Assembly (NCBI GenBank): GCA_949752795.1
Contig: OX457074.1
Location: 33,899,980 to 33,963,979 of the forward strand
Direction of reading: 5' to 3'
DNA length: 64,000 nt
Origin: Hyperoodon ampullatus
Lineage: Eukaryota; Chordata; Mammalia; Artiodactyla; Ziphiidae
Positions 1-12,286 of this stretch are shown here, piece by piece (position 1 is the stretch's first letter; the number at the start of each line of letters is the position of its first letter). Position numbers and translations under genes: made by a program. The notes beneath the pieces are model-generated. The model saw nothing but the letters and a program-made list of their open reading frames with translations, made no database searches and was not told the DNA's origin.

Positions 1-2214
1 AACAAACAAAACTCTGCGCGAGTGAAAGCCAGCTCAGTCACATCCTCCTGACCTTCAAAGGCATTAAAGCAAAGTCCTGAGGCCTGATTGTTCACCACGT
101 ACTTAAGGAAAGCGTCATTTTTTAATGCGACCTGACTTTACTTAAGCCAGAGGCATTTGGGATGGCTAAATATCTCTCTGCTGAAAAACTTAAGAACGAC
201 TTTTCTTCTGCGAAAACATGTTAGACTTTGAATCCGGGGACTGTCTAATTGTTCCAGGTTAACCACATGCTTATTTAAATAAGCTATTTTGCCATTCCGT
301 CATTTACTCAAGAGCAAGTGAAAATCAAGGAGGGAATCCAGGCTCAGTCAAAAGTGTCCTTTACTAATACCCTAATTTACAAAATCCCTGAATATTCTGA
401 TAAGAACTGAGAATCTGGTCTTAAGATATTTTTAAATTCTTAACATCCCACGTCTTGTTTAATCCCCATTATTTTAAATTAGGAGTTGACAGCATTAACT
501 TTAGGAGAGAGATCTTTAGTCACATATCTTGAGCAAGCTGTTTAAGGAAATTATACACAGCACCGTTTAACCCTTCGTATTAGTTCACCTAATAACAGCA
601 ATATGGACAGTAGCAATTTTCTAGATCATCAACCATATTTTTGCTAAAAGCGGTATCAGAATAACGTAATTTTACTCAGATACATTAATGAAAATGTTAG
701 GATAATACACTAGACTTTTATTTCAGCTGTAGTTTTCTTTTTTATAAGCTAGCAGGTAAATATCTTCTAGGGTTAAAGAAATCTCCGTTGGAATAAAAGC
801 TAAAACTGCGTATTTTCTTAGTATTGTAAGGTTACACAGTATTATTTTCAGGTATAAGGATACTCTATATTACAAGTATACATAAATCTTATTAACTACC
901 AAATTTTCTCTTTTGTTTCATCCTATCTTTACATTCTATCATTCAAATCCTTTAGAATTTCTTTGTTCCCCCTGTGATCACTGCTTCCAAGAGAAATCTG
1001 GCATAGGATCTGAAGGAAATGCCAGAGTGAAATTTTCCTTAAGATTAATCACACAGGTAAGTAATTTCCCTTTCTTGCCAAACAATATTTTCTAAAACTT
1101 CTTGGAACATCGATAAGACAGGACTGGGTGGTCGTGAAAATGTGAATTTTAGGATTTACTTAATTACTTACATACAAATTTTAAAGGTCTAATACCTTGC
1201 TGAAAGCAGTATGGAGCTCCTTTACTGGTTAGAAATAGCAACAAACAAAGGATCCTCAAAGGTCGGTCTGGATTCAAGAGCATAGGTCTAACAAATCTGT
1301 TCCACTGTCCATCGCCGACACCCTGATTCCTATTCCTATTCCTTCCAAGTGTCTGGAAGTTCAGTATGGAATTCAGAGTCATCAAATGACTCCGATTTTA
1401 AAGTGAAAATACTAAAACATTGAAATTTTTCATGTGTTAAACCCTAAAAGCAGCGACTAAGACAAAGAGAGTGAGTATGAGATGGCTTCCCAGGGTCAGT
1501 CCTCACGGTCAAGTTTGACATCAGTGTCATCAGTCAACCAAGAGTCAACCTAACCTAGAAAACAGCGGGGCAGGGAGGCTGGTTCTGAGCAGAGAACAAA
1601 CAAGCTGAAGGGATTCAGATGAACAAGCTATCAGGAAAGGCAAAACATAACTGAAGACTTGGGGGAAAAAAAAAAAAAAAGAAAGATAATTTGGGAAAAA
1701 CTCAGCCTGACTCCTGCTGGGTTAAGACAGGGAGCCGTCCAGGCAGCAAGCAAGTTTCTAAACCTCCCACATCACAGTCAATCACAACCTGCTGCCCAGA
1801 GACATAAGCCAAGAACCACAACTCCAAAAACCTACATTAGTATCACTTCCATTAATTCCATTATGTATCAATTAAATATCTGCTTTTGTGATTTATCAAC
1901 CATTTTCACCAGTATTTCTTAGATTTACCAGCACTGACTACACAACTCCACATGGCTATGAAGTGGCAGAGGACGAATAATGCCTGCTGAGCCCAAGTCA
2001 CCACATATTCCAATACCACGTGCAGGTATTACACGCTTGAAATAAATATATAGGCATATTCACGCACACACATGTTACAGTTTGCAAGGCTAACCCAAGG
2101 CTCTTAGTACACTGAGGAAAATATCCCATTCTCTATATTATGACCCTAACTGGAGATAACTGGATGGTAACCAGATTCTGAAAGTGGGCCAGAAACAGAC
2201 CACACTTTTATATC

Positions 2215-2600
2215 AATAACAATAATAACAGCTAACATTAATGGAGCACTTGGCTTCTACAGGGTGCAAGTGCTTCAAATCCTCCCTGTCTCACTAGAGA
2301 CAGACATTGCCGGCCCATGACAGTTCCTTCACCTCCAGGGCTCTGCGGCAAGGATGCCAGTCAGCCGGGGGAAGGTGACTCATTCAGTGGGAACAGCCCT
2401 ATTCCAAGTGGTGCCCGGACTAACACAGTTCAAGCGAGGGGAAGAAGCAGTGAACTGAGGGCCCACGGCCCACAAATTCTGCTCTCAATTTGACCAGGTT
2501 CAGATGTGTGATCAAGTTTTTTCTTCTACAGCACTGGGATGATGCCACCTCAGAGCTGTTGTAAGAAGCAAATAAAACAATGGCCAGTTAAGGTGGCATG
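2215..2600 (+). mobile_element. MIR-like SINE remnant
   Basis: ACAGCTAACATTAATGGAGC plus later CACTGGGATGATGCCACCTC are the two ends of a typical MIR, with a non-MIR middle. Orientation is uncertain. Confidence 0.4.
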
Positions 2601-4828
2601 TAAATTATAAAATACTGTCTACAAATATATGTTCAAATTATCGTCATCTCTACATTTGCTGGCCAAACTTCACCTAGAGTTATGTGGTTATGAATTCCAA
2701 TGCCAAGCTCACTCTACTTAGATGGATCATGCTGGAGTAGCGAACCAAATGTAATTTAGGAACTATTTGGGGTTATATCAATGCAGGGAAAGAGACTCTG
2801 CATTGAAAACGCATTTTCTTTCTGACGTTGCTCAGTAATGCTCATCATTTGCCTTATATAAAAAACATATTTAGTTGGAGACTTTTTCCCACATGCTATT
2901 CAAAGACTCTGCAAAACGGATCTAGAGCAGTAGCTAATCTGAGTCATCTGAATAAGCCACAAGTTGCGGACTTCAGAAGCCTCGGAGTGAAAGCAAGTGC
3001 CCACCAGTTAAAACATCAAAGTCAAACAAATCACAACATTCAGAAGAAAAATACATTTCTCATATTGATTTTTCTTACACAGACGATATGTTCTATACAT
3101 CACATTGCCAGTGTTCGCTGACATCAGCCTTCCTCTCCCAGAATACAACACTGAGTTTCCTAACCACTTCTGTTCAACATGGAAGATGAAAGTCAACTCC
3201 TATTGCTCAAGGCAGACTGCAGAGTCAAAACAAAAAAAAAATCAGAGAAAGGGAAAACAGAGAAAGATGCTTTAGATATTAATCTCATATTCACTGGGAG
3301 AACAGGAAAATCTTTATCTGTCTCTCCTCTCACAGTTTAAAAGGCTGTGAATTTTCTTTTGCCCTACCCACCCTATAATTCAGAGCTCTTTATCCAAAGC
3401 TCTTCCTTTTTACCTTACTTCAGCCATGAAAAGTCTCTCAAGTATTGTCAGTATCAAACAAAAAACAGGTCTCTTCTTGACCCTATTTTATTCACACCTC
3501 TTGATCTCTTTCATTTCCTTTCATAAAAATTCTTCAACATTCTGATACACTAGATCCCAAAGATAACATGACCTTATCTCCTTTACCTCTCTAATTATAA
3601 CCTACCTCTCAGATCTGAAACTCTACTTACGTTTTGTGCCTTTCTTGTAATTTTCTCCAAAATAAAGTATCTGAGAACATCAATAGTTCTTCTTAGAGCT
3701 AAGTCTAGGTTATGAATTCATTCATCATTTATTTCATCTTTCAAAGGAGCCATTTTTTGAAATCCCATGAACCTAGATTTCAACAAACAAGCTAATACTT
3801 GCAAAATGCTTAGAACCTTACTTGGCATCTGGTTAAGTGTGAAGTAAGTGTCAGCTGCGACTACTGTTATTATGGAAATTTCTTACTACTTTCCCTCGCT
3901 TCCCCCATAAATATTCCTTTTTTTCCCAACATGACTTCCTTTGGAATTTCACTCTCCTGGTCAGCTATATGCTGTGGGAAGAGGTGATGGTTAGACAAGA
4001 TCAGTAAATCATAATCACTGGTCTCAAGGAGTTCAGCGTTCCCTAGGGATGAGCTACAGATGAATAATTTCACTGCAACACCACAAGAGCCTATTAACCA
4101 CAGTTAGGAAGTGATAGACTGAGAGCACGGTCACAAGGAAGAAGGGACACTGAACTGTAACAGACAGGAGAACAATGACCCATAGTCTGGAGGGATAAGG
4201 AGGCCGACTTTGGCTCAATAGGAGGAAGACATTTCAAATCATCAGGCTGCCCATCAATAGAGCCAGTTACCCTGAAAGTAAATGGCAACTGTAGTATTCA
4301 GTATGCCAGGGATATTACAAAAACTAGAGAGATCCAACACAAAACAAGTCACCAAACTTCTTGAACAACCTACCAACAGCAGAGTAATTACGGAGGAAAA
4401 TATTCTTGGTCTTATTTGCAGGCACACACACAGCACCACAAATTAGCCTGACAGTAGATCCAACACGTAACTACAGAGAGGGTGAAGGTGAGGCAAGCCA
4501 GGTGACCTGGGCACTTGGGAGTAGAAAAGCCAGAACCCAAGCCCAAATCATTTGATACAAAGATGCTTTTACCACACCACATTTATAGTGAAAGATGGAA
4601 GGCGTAGGTGGGCTATGAAGAGAGAGACATAGGATTTCTTGTCTAAACTGAGTTAAAAGGGGCGTTGTTAGTAACTACACGAGAAACACCAGCATAAAAC
4701 AGGCCACGTGGTCACCCTAGCCATCAGTGGGCAGTTACGTAAGAAGAAAGGTGAGCCAGAGACTGCCCGAGGCAGGAGATGTAGCCAGGATCTAGAGTGA
4801 AACCAAAAGTAGAAATCATCAAAGCCGT

Positions 4829-5026
4829 GGTTCTCAACCAAGGGACTGTGGTCCCCAAGCAACATTTGGCAACGTCTGAAGACATTTTCAGGTGTCACAA
4901 CTAGGGGGTTGGTGCTAACAGCATCCAGTGGGCAAAGACCAGGGACCATGGGAAACACCCCAGGATGCACAGGACAAAGTTTTCCAGCCCAAACAGTCAA
5001 GAGTGCCAAGACTAAGAAACCCTGTA
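4829..5026. mobile_element. hAT-type non-autonomous DNA transposon remnant
   Basis: Runs from GTGGTTCTCAACCAAGGG through CAACATTTGGCAACGTCTG and GGTGTCACAACTAGGGGG to AAGAAACCCTG. The ends are imperfect inverted repeats (TGGTTCTCAAC against a CTAAGAAACC end). A common ancient mammalian MER-type element; subfamily not assigned. Confidence 0.7.
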
Positions 5027-5103
5027 TTAAAAATTAAAAGATCTGACTGTATAAAGATATGAAACATCTGCCCTTCAAAAAAAACCCCAAAAAACTGCAG
5101 AAA

Positions 5104-5306
5104 GGGCTTCCCTGGTGGCGCAGTGGTTGAGAGTCCACCTGCCGATGCAGGGGACACAGGTTCGTGCCCCGGTCTGGGAGGAACCCACATGCCGCGGAGC
5201 GGCTGGGCCCGTGAGCCATGGCCGCTGGGCCTGCGCGTCCGGAGCCTGTGCTCCGCAATGGGAGAGGCCACAGCAGTGAGAGGCCTGCGTACCGCAAAAA
5301 AAAAAA
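5104..5306 (+). mobile_element. CHR-type tRNA-derived SINE
   Basis: A complete copy of the short subtype, from GGGCTTCCCTGG to an A tail after TACCGC. It is flanked by a clear target-site duplication, aaaactgcagaaa at 5091-5103 and 5307-5319. The tRNA-like B box GGTTCGTGCCCC and the promoter-proximal GGTGGCGCAGTGG are visible. It lies antisense to COX10 in intron 4. Confidence 0.93.
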
Positions 5307-5639
5307 AAAACTGCAGAAAATATTCCGACCTTACGTGAGAAAAAGTTAATCCAATCTACGTACTTCGAGACTTCTTAAACAAAGGCAAGCATCGGACAGC
5401 AAAATGGGCAAACAGAAATGGCAAATAAGCATTTAAACAGTCTCCCCAAATAAAAAACCACTCTACCTCCTGAGGAATCAAAACACTTTGAATTAAAAGA
5501 ACACATCTAAGGTCACCTATAAACCCAGCATAGCTTTTCTAATACGCAGCATCAGTGATGAGCTGTCACACACTGCCAAATGGAAGCATAAGCTGATTTG
5601 AAGCAAACAAACAAAAAACGACCTTCAGGGAAGAAATTA

Positions 5640-6030
5640 AGTTGTACTTAAAATACATATCTTTTTTAATTTTAACTTTTTATTTTGAAAACTATATATC
5701 TTTTAATACAGTGGCACAATTCCAGGAATCTACCTAAAGAAATAGTTGTGGACATGTTCAAAGATTCAGCTACAAGAATCTCAGCTCAGCATTAATTTGG
5801 GCAAAAATTGAAAATCCCTAAAATGTCAAATAAGGAGAAACCGATTAAACAAATCATGGTATATCTATATAGGACTCTTAAAATCATGCTATATAGCAAA
5901 TATCGACATGGAAAGACATTCATGACATACTACTTAAAAGAAAAAATATATAGAAAATATACATATTATATATATATCATTTCTTTGAGAAATTAATATG
6001 AATTAAATTAATTAAATTAAATTAATATGA
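5640..6030 (+). mobile_element. old L1/HAL1-type 3' fragment
   Basis: CAATTCCAGGAATCTACCTA, then ATCATGGTATATCTATATAG and GACATGGAAAGACATTCATG, are the usual succession at the end of old LINE-1/HAL1 copies. Confidence 0.6.
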
Positions 6031-6060
6031 TGGTATGTGCATGAAAAAAGCCTGTACAGT

Positions 6061-6171
6061 AATAACATAAATAACAAATAACATAAATGGTAGCGGTGGA
6101 TCTATTTGGGTGCTGGGATACAAGCTACGAGAGCAGTGGATCTATTTGGGTGCTGGGATACAAGATACAAG
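6061..6171 (+). repeat. local tandem duplications
   Basis: A 40-bp unit occurs twice, 6092-6131 and 6132-6171, with a few substitutions, after a short AATAACATAAAT-type repeat at 6061-6088. It lies just before the antisense SINE. Confidence 0.85.
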
Positions 6172-6260
6172 GGCAGGGATTTTTGCTTTTTCTCTGCTGT
6201 GACTCTCACACACAAAACAGTGCCTGGCACAAGGGGACATAAAATAAAAAATGTTACTGT

Positions 6261-6267
<7 letters not shown>

Positions 6268-6298
<31 letters not shown>

Positions 6299-6488
6299 TG
6301 GTACGCGGGCCTCTCACTGTTGTGGCCTCTCCCGTTGCGGAGCACAGGCTCCGGATGCGCAGGCTCAGCAGCCATGGCTCACGGGCCCAGCCGCTCCGCG
6401 GCATATGGGATCCTCCCAGACCGGGGCACGAACCCGTATCCCCTGCATCGGCAGGCGGACTCTCAACCACTGCGCCACCAGGGAGGCC
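6268..6488 (-). mobile_element. CHR-type SINE, antisense, long T tract
   Basis: Same short subtype in reverse: a poly-T tract to 6297, then the reversed body ending CACCAGGGAGGCCC. The target-site duplication ctgttattttt occurs at 6257-6267 and 6489-6499. It forms an inverted pair with the SINE at 5104, about 1 kb away. Confidence 0.92.
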
Positions 6489-7695
6489 CTGTTATTTTTA
6501 CTTACTTACAGTTTCTCACTGATGTGCAATAAACACTTTATTTTCATAATTTTTAAATGTTGCTTTTAAAAAGAATAATTCAACTGCAAAACAAAACGTT
6601 TTACAAATAGAAATGGAAATAATGCCACCTACCCCACAGGGCTGTACGGCTTAAATAATAAGTTATGTAAATACGCTTTGTAAACTCTAAAGCATTGTAT
6701 GAATATTAGAAATTAATTATTCTGCTAAGATCATACATTCCAGCATTAAATCATTTTCATATATGCTTTGGCTGGTAGCCTTTCTCTCAGCAATTTCACT
6801 TCCAGTATTTTGTCCTTTAAAAACAGAGGTGTGTGTGGCATTACTCGTAGAAGCAAAAAGTTGCAACCGTAGAGGACTGGCTGGGAAAGTTGTGGCACAT
6901 CCATAAAATGGAATCACTGTTCAAATTCATCCTGTAGAAATGCACTTACTGACATACACTCTTGATCTTTATTAAAAAAATTCATGTATGTGTAACATAA
7001 GTAAAATAATCCCCAATACAGCTTATTACAACAATATCTGTTATGTCAAATAGCCAAGAGTTGTGATGATAATTTTCTGATAATTCTTATCTTTCAACTT
7101 GTTAATTCATTCTAATTGAATTTATTCAGCTTCTTCCTTTTGGTCTCTCTGTTTTACAAGATTCGATCAGTCAAAGCCATCTATAACATTTTATCTTCCA
7201 GTCGCTGAATTTTATGGATTGCTTTCATCCTTGGAAGGCATTCCCACTTTCAAGCTGCCCTATGGCTTTAAATGAAGTATGCATATGGTTTACAAAACAT
7301 GGGTGTAATTCCTTTTTATATTGTCATGTTAGTGGTTTCTTACATATACATGAATCTCTTTCTGCATTAGTCAGGACTTCATAAATCAGAAGCTAAACCT
7401 CATTTTCTCTCCTTAAAAGAAATGTAATAACTGTTTTCCAATGCTTTATTTTTCCTACTTTCACAAAGAGAGATCACAGAAGCAGGGTACGAAGAAGAAA
7501 TCCTCAGAACTAAATGAATAACAGCTAAGAGAAGTATTTGAAAAATGTGAAATGTTACTTGAATCCTATTATAAACATGATGGAAGGACATTTTCTCCCT
7601 ATAGAGCTCTATCAGAAGCTGGAGAACGTTCGTGCACACCAACCACACATCTGCATTCTTTCAGTTAAACACCAGCTCCCTTAAAAAGGCAGGAA

Positions 7696-7812
7696 GGGAC
7701 TTCCCTGGCAGCCCAGTGGTTAAGACTCCGTGCTTCCAATGCAGAGGGTGTAGGTTCGACGTCTGGTCGGGAAACTAAGATCCTACATGCTGAGGGGCGC
7801 GGATAAAAAAAA
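7696..7812 (+). mobile_element. short diverged SINE of the tRNA-derived CHR type
   Basis: About 115 bp from GGGACTTCCCTGGCAG to a short A run, with a shorter body than the other copies. It carries a diverged B box (GGTTCGACGTC). Flanks share an approximate duplication around gcaggaag (about 7688-7695 and 7813-7820), with one mismatch upstream. It appears older than the other copies. Confidence 0.8.
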
Positions 7813-10026
7813 GCAGGAAGCGCTTCCTTTTTGCCAAGGACTATTTCTTTCTTTATCTGCTGCTCAAAAACTCAGGCAAATTCTTGTGGCCTTGTGCTCT
7901 TCGTTCTGCTTACACTAAAGAAAAGCACTAATGAAAATCGCCTCACATTCCCTTATTTTAATTTTATGAGACTGCTTAACAACACTAGAACTAAAATATT
8001 TCCAACGTTATTTAGAAAATACTGTAATTTAAGAAGCTAATTGATACCATAATAACCATGAAATTCGACAGCAGTGGAAATCATTGAGATTTTTTAAGTA
8101 TTACAAGGCTTCCCAATGAAATCACAGTCCAAGGCAAGTGGAAGGAAACAATGTGATGAATACAGTAAGATGAAGAAATTATTCACGCGTCCAACAGCAC
8201 TGATGAAGGGCGGACGCCACGCCCAGCGCTGCTGCAGGGGTGTGAGAAAGTTCCAGAAGAAGAGCAGGACAGCTGTGTGCGTGAGAGGTGGGCCGGGCAA
8301 GGAAACCAGCCTACGGAGGCAACGAACGGAAGTGACAGGCACTGCCACTTGTCAGCACAGAAAGAACCCCACCAGTTTAAAACCGACAGAACCCAACTCA
8401 CCCCCTGCAGCAAACGTACTTCCTACAGACTGCGAACTAACATAGCCATCTAAGCTCATTTAAACTTCTAAAATTTCTAAAACCTTGGTTTATGTTCAGC
8501 TTCCACAAATTTCTGCCTAAACGTAAATCATTTATTTCCTCCAGATATTTCTTTGCTACAACTGAAGGGTTTTTCCCTGTGATGAATTCTTGAACCACCT
8601 TTTTCTTTCTGGTGGTGGTGGGAGCGGAGGCAGGCAGCTCCAACTCAAGGCCATTCTGTATTATCTTTTATAATATTGGGGCATTTCTGAACCATTTGAT
8701 GCTTATTCATTCCTTGTTGTTTTCTGAGTCTCCACACTTTTGTCTGAAGCCTCTATTTAAAATCCGTGTAATTGAAACAGAAGACAGCAGTTAATATCCC
8801 AAGGATAAATGCAGTTCTTCAATTTTTAAAAGGAGCCTGAAAACTAGAATGTTTTCCTGGCTTAATCTTATGACCCAGATTTATAATTACATAAAAGTAA
8901 TAATTTAAAAAATATTTTGAAACCTAGACCCCAAAATAGCCATATAAATCCATTTTGCTTGTACTGCTTTTTATTCCAATTTTCATTAAAAACATGTCCA
9001 TTGTGAAACCATGATCATTCTCTTAGCCAGGGAATATGGGAGGGCAGCAAAGGGTCGGAGCAACTTGGAAGAGATGGCGTCATGGTTTACAGGAGGGACA
9101 CAGGAGCAGGGCTGTTGGAACCTCACTGTAAGACTGTGTTGATGTTTAAAATTGTAACAGAAAATTCACTTTATTTGAAATAGATTGATCCTTCTCCAAA
9201 AAGCTGGTAACACATTGTAAAAAACACAATGATGTTAGGCATTACCGAATGAAAACGCTCATGGTTTACAGACTACCAACTCACGCATCCACTCAGCCAA
9301 GCTGTTTTCCTGCTGGTAACTTGAATTCCAGTTTTAAAACCGTGCCAACTCCTCTTGGGTGTTCTGGTGATGAAAATGACTTTCTTTACGTTTTAGCCAA
9401 GACTTTTCCACCACAGCATCTTATGAGAAAGCCACAAGGCTGGGGCACCCCACAATGACCAGGTTGGGGGAAAAAACTATTTTAGAGAATCACTTTGATG
9501 TTTAAAATAATACATAATAGGGAGGGGAAGATGCATTAAAAATAATGTGCTAATTAATTTTTTGATATATTCTGATTCCACATACCAAGTTTACTGAATA
9601 CTGAATTTTTGATTTTTTTTTTTAAGCTGGATATGCTTGTTTAAAATACACTATTTTGCATAGTGGTGGTTTAAAATGCAAACAAGTCAAACCAAAGAAA
9701 GAACAGCACATAATAATGTAAGCTCAGGGGAATGTACCTGAAGTGGGTAAGAGGAGAAAGTCTGACGGCCCTAAAATACTTCCTAACCCTGAATCCTGGT
9801 CATTTGAGGCAGATACTTTAACACTCTCTCTCCTGAAAATATTTGAAAACCTTTCACCTCAAAAGAAAAGACAAATTGATTCTGTGCCCCAGACCTTGTA
9901 GGACACAGGTTCCCAGGACCTTCCCAGCTACAGGTGCAATTTTGGAAGGTTTTTTTTTTTAATGTGACAATATCATCATCTAAGAAGTAACAAAATCATG
10001 ATCCAGCTGAAAGGTGACACACTGAC

Positions 10027-10151
10027 CTGATTGATGGAGTTGGCAGCGCAGGAAGCCAGGCCAGTTCCGATAAAGGTCAGCAGGAAGCAGGGCCAGTCAA
10101 AAGGTGCTGGGGCCAAGGCAAATCCGGCTGAGGTGGTGCTGACCACGAGGG
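10027..10151 (-). CDS. COX10: COX10 coding exon 4 (first membrane helices, start of Asp-rich motif)
   Basis: The acceptor (tgttgcag) precedes CC, which completes Ala-167. The exon then reads [38 protein letters not shown], and ends at donor CAG|gtcagt in phase 0 after codon 208. The sequence is almost identical to mammalian COX10 and encodes two hydrophobic stretches, the first membrane helices of the UbiA fold. The terminal NSINQ begins the first prenyl-diphosphate-binding motif, whose aspartates lie on the next exon. By this exon count the Asn of NSINQ is residue 204. From memory, that is the position altered in a reported human COX10 deficiency, so the wild-type residue is kept here. Confidence 0.95.
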
Positions 10152-10303
10152 CTGCAACACAGAAACAGAGCAGAGCTCGTCACCATGCAGGGCCAGACGG
10201 TAATGGCCAAGCAAGCCCCCTCCATGTGAAACAATCCACTATAACAACATGACCTGTAGGCTGATCTTTCATTAAAAAAAAAGTTTTACAAAACATTTTT
10301 CTG

Positions 10304-10513
10304 GGGCCTCCCTGGTGGCGCAGTGGTTGAGAGTCCGCCTGCCGATGCAGGGGATACGGGTTCGTGCCCCGGTCTGGGAGGATCCCATATGCCGCGGAGC
10401 GGCTGGGCCCGTGAGCCATGGCTGCTGAGCCTGCGCATCCGGAGCCTGTGCTCCGCAACGGGAGAGGCCACAACAGTGAGAGGCCCGCATACCACAAAAA
10501 AAAAAAAAAAAAA
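10304..10513 (+). mobile_element. CHR-type SINE
   Basis: A short-subtype copy from GGGCCTCCC to an A tail. The duplication aaacatttttctg is perfect at 10291-10303 and 10514-10526. It lies in COX10 intron 3, only 150 bp past exon 4 in transcript-upstream direction, so it sits close to the exon 4 acceptor. Confidence 0.94.
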
Positions 10514-10629
10514 AAACATTTTTCTGATTATAAAAACTATATGTGTTCACTATAGAAAAATGCCAATTTTCCTTTAACTCCATTATACTCAAGAGTGAAA
10601 AATAAGATAGGCATTTCAGATCGTCATTC

Positions 10630-10960
10630 ACTTATTCATTCAACAAACATTTACGGCACACCTAGCCCACGATCAGTACCGTGCTGGACATTAGGCGTTG
10701 TTCTGAGCAGGTCAGGCTCTTTTTTGCCTCAAGGTCCTTGTACTTTTTGTTCCCTCTGCCTCTTCCCATGACTGGATCCTTCTCGTCCTTCAGATCTTGT
10801 CTTAAATATCACGTCTTAGGGAGAACTTCCCTGACCATCTCACATGCGGGAGGCCCTCCCCAGGTACATCACCCTTCAATTTCCTTCCCGGTACTTGTCA
10901 CACTCCAGCACCTCCATGGAATATAAGCCCGTGGAGGCAGGAGCCCTAGCCATACCTACC
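10630..10960 (+). mobile_element. L2 LINE 3' end
   Basis: An L2 terminal phrase (TTCATTCAACAAACATTTAC) is followed in the usual L2 3' vocabulary by TTGTTCCCTCTGCCTCTTCC, TTCCCTGACCATCTCACA and AAGCCCGTGGAGGCAGGAG. Diverged and non-coding. Confidence 0.7.
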
Positions 10961-11378
10961 TAGCAAGAGATGCGCAAAACTCAAGCAGCACCCTCCTTTG
11001 CGGAGGCTTGTCACTCTTTCCAGACATCACAACATCAACCGCCAAGCCTCACAACAGGCCGTGTTCCTGGATCAGTCATCTTGTTTTGCACAACTCAGCA
11101 GCCCTGAACATGCGTTCAGTGGCTCCTCACGTGTCGCCCCATGTGTGGTGACAGCCAGGACTGGGAGAAGAGTCCTCAACACCCAGGCTCCTTCCCAGCG
11201 GTACCCGAAGAACAAAGGGTCCATGGTGTCAATGTGGGAATTCGAAGGAAAACAGCCAGCAGGGTTCTCCCTCTCAAAGTGGAACTCAGTAAATTGCTTC
11301 TCTCCATAGAGTAAATCAGTTGAAATAATTCTTGACTCTATTTTGAGACCTTGAATCTTAGACCAAAAGTAGACTACT

Positions 11379-11693
11379 GGGCTTCCCTGGTGGCTCAGTG
11401 GTTAAGGATCCGCCTGCCAATGCAGGGGACATGGGTTCGAATCCTGGTCTGGGAAGTTCCCACATGCCACGGAGTGGCTAAACCCATGCGCCACAACTAC
11501 TGAGCCTGTGCTCTAGAGCCCGTGAGCCACAACGACTGAGCTCGTGTGCCTAGAGCCCGTGCTCCTCAACAAGAGAAGCCACTGCAATGAGAAGCCCGTG
11601 CACTGCAACAAAGAGTAGCCGCCGCTCGCCACAACTAGAGAAAGCCTGCATGCGGCAATGAAGACCCAACGCAGCCAAAAATAAATAAATAAT
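11379..11693 (+). mobile_element. CHR-type SINE, long subtype
   Basis: A long-subtype copy with extra CACAACTACTGAGCC-like repeats and an (AAATA)n tail after CCCAACGCAGCC. The duplication gtagactact is exact at 11369-11378 and 11694-11703. Confidence 0.94.
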
Positions 11694-12237
11694 GTAGACT
11701 ACTTATAAACATCTATGGTAGTTAAAAGAGTGTAGAAAATCCATGATAACTTTCTCAATATATAATTAGTAAAATCTAGAGTCACCAAAATAAAAAACAA
11801 CTTTAGATGTCTCTAAATATCCAGGTCAATATTTTGTATTGTGATTTATAAATAAGTTTTAAAAATCAATTACCACCATAGTGGAAAAGATAGCAACACA
11901 GTCACTGAACTGTCAAGCTAAAAATACTGTAAAAAGAAAATTCACTTTGTTTAAAATTGAAAAGGGTATGGAGACACACAAAAGCAGTGTTTTTCTTTTT
12001 ATCTGCCCCCAGAGCATGACTGGGTAATGGACAATAAGCACAGAAAGCACATCAAATTTTTGACTGATGGGTCAAGTGGTAAGTTGAGAAGAGATAGAAA
12101 GCAGTTTACAAAACAATGACAGAGAGAAAAGGACAATGTTTTAGTAAGACTTAGCAATGATTAAATTTACAAAATGGAAATATTGCCTCATTTAAAAATA
12201 TACAAATTGTAAACGGTAATACACATAAAGAATGTGT

Positions 12238-12286
12238 ATTATTTTTTTATAATACAGGGGCCATTATTTTTTATAATACAGGGGCC
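12238..12286 (+). repeat. 25-bp tandem duplication
   Basis: Unit ATTATTTTTTTATAATACAG plus GGGCC at 12238-12262 is repeated with one T missing at 12263-12286. It lies in COX10 intron 3. Confidence 0.85.

Larger units (their letters stand above)
1..10026 (-). other. COX10: COX10 intron 4 (partial)
   Basis: AT-rich intronic sequence with no recognisable exon. Contents from low to high coordinates: unassigned sequence 1-2200; MIR-like 2215-2600; an MIR 3' fragment near 3790-3870; hAT-type transposon 4829-5026; SINE 5104-5306; LINE 3' fragment 5640-6030; short tandem repeats 6061-6171; antisense SINE 6268-6488; LINE fragment about 6830-6950; SINE 7696-7812. The stretches 8100-8450 and 8850-10020 show no family similarity. 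Short A and T runs (1664-1680, 9609-9624, 9951-9960) are unremarkable. Confidence 0.8.

Noticed and set aside
5034..5338. MVESPPADAGDTGSCPG-type peptide and its reverse-frame partners, recurring through the window
   Set aside because: These are translations of the CHR-type SINE on each strand. They recur at every SINE and are not genes.
1..10026. COX10 exon 5 in the window
   Set aside because: No stretch in positions 1-10026 encodes the next conserved COX10 segment on the minus strand with splice signals; it probably lies beyond position 1. A computed protein-to-DNA alignment would settle it.
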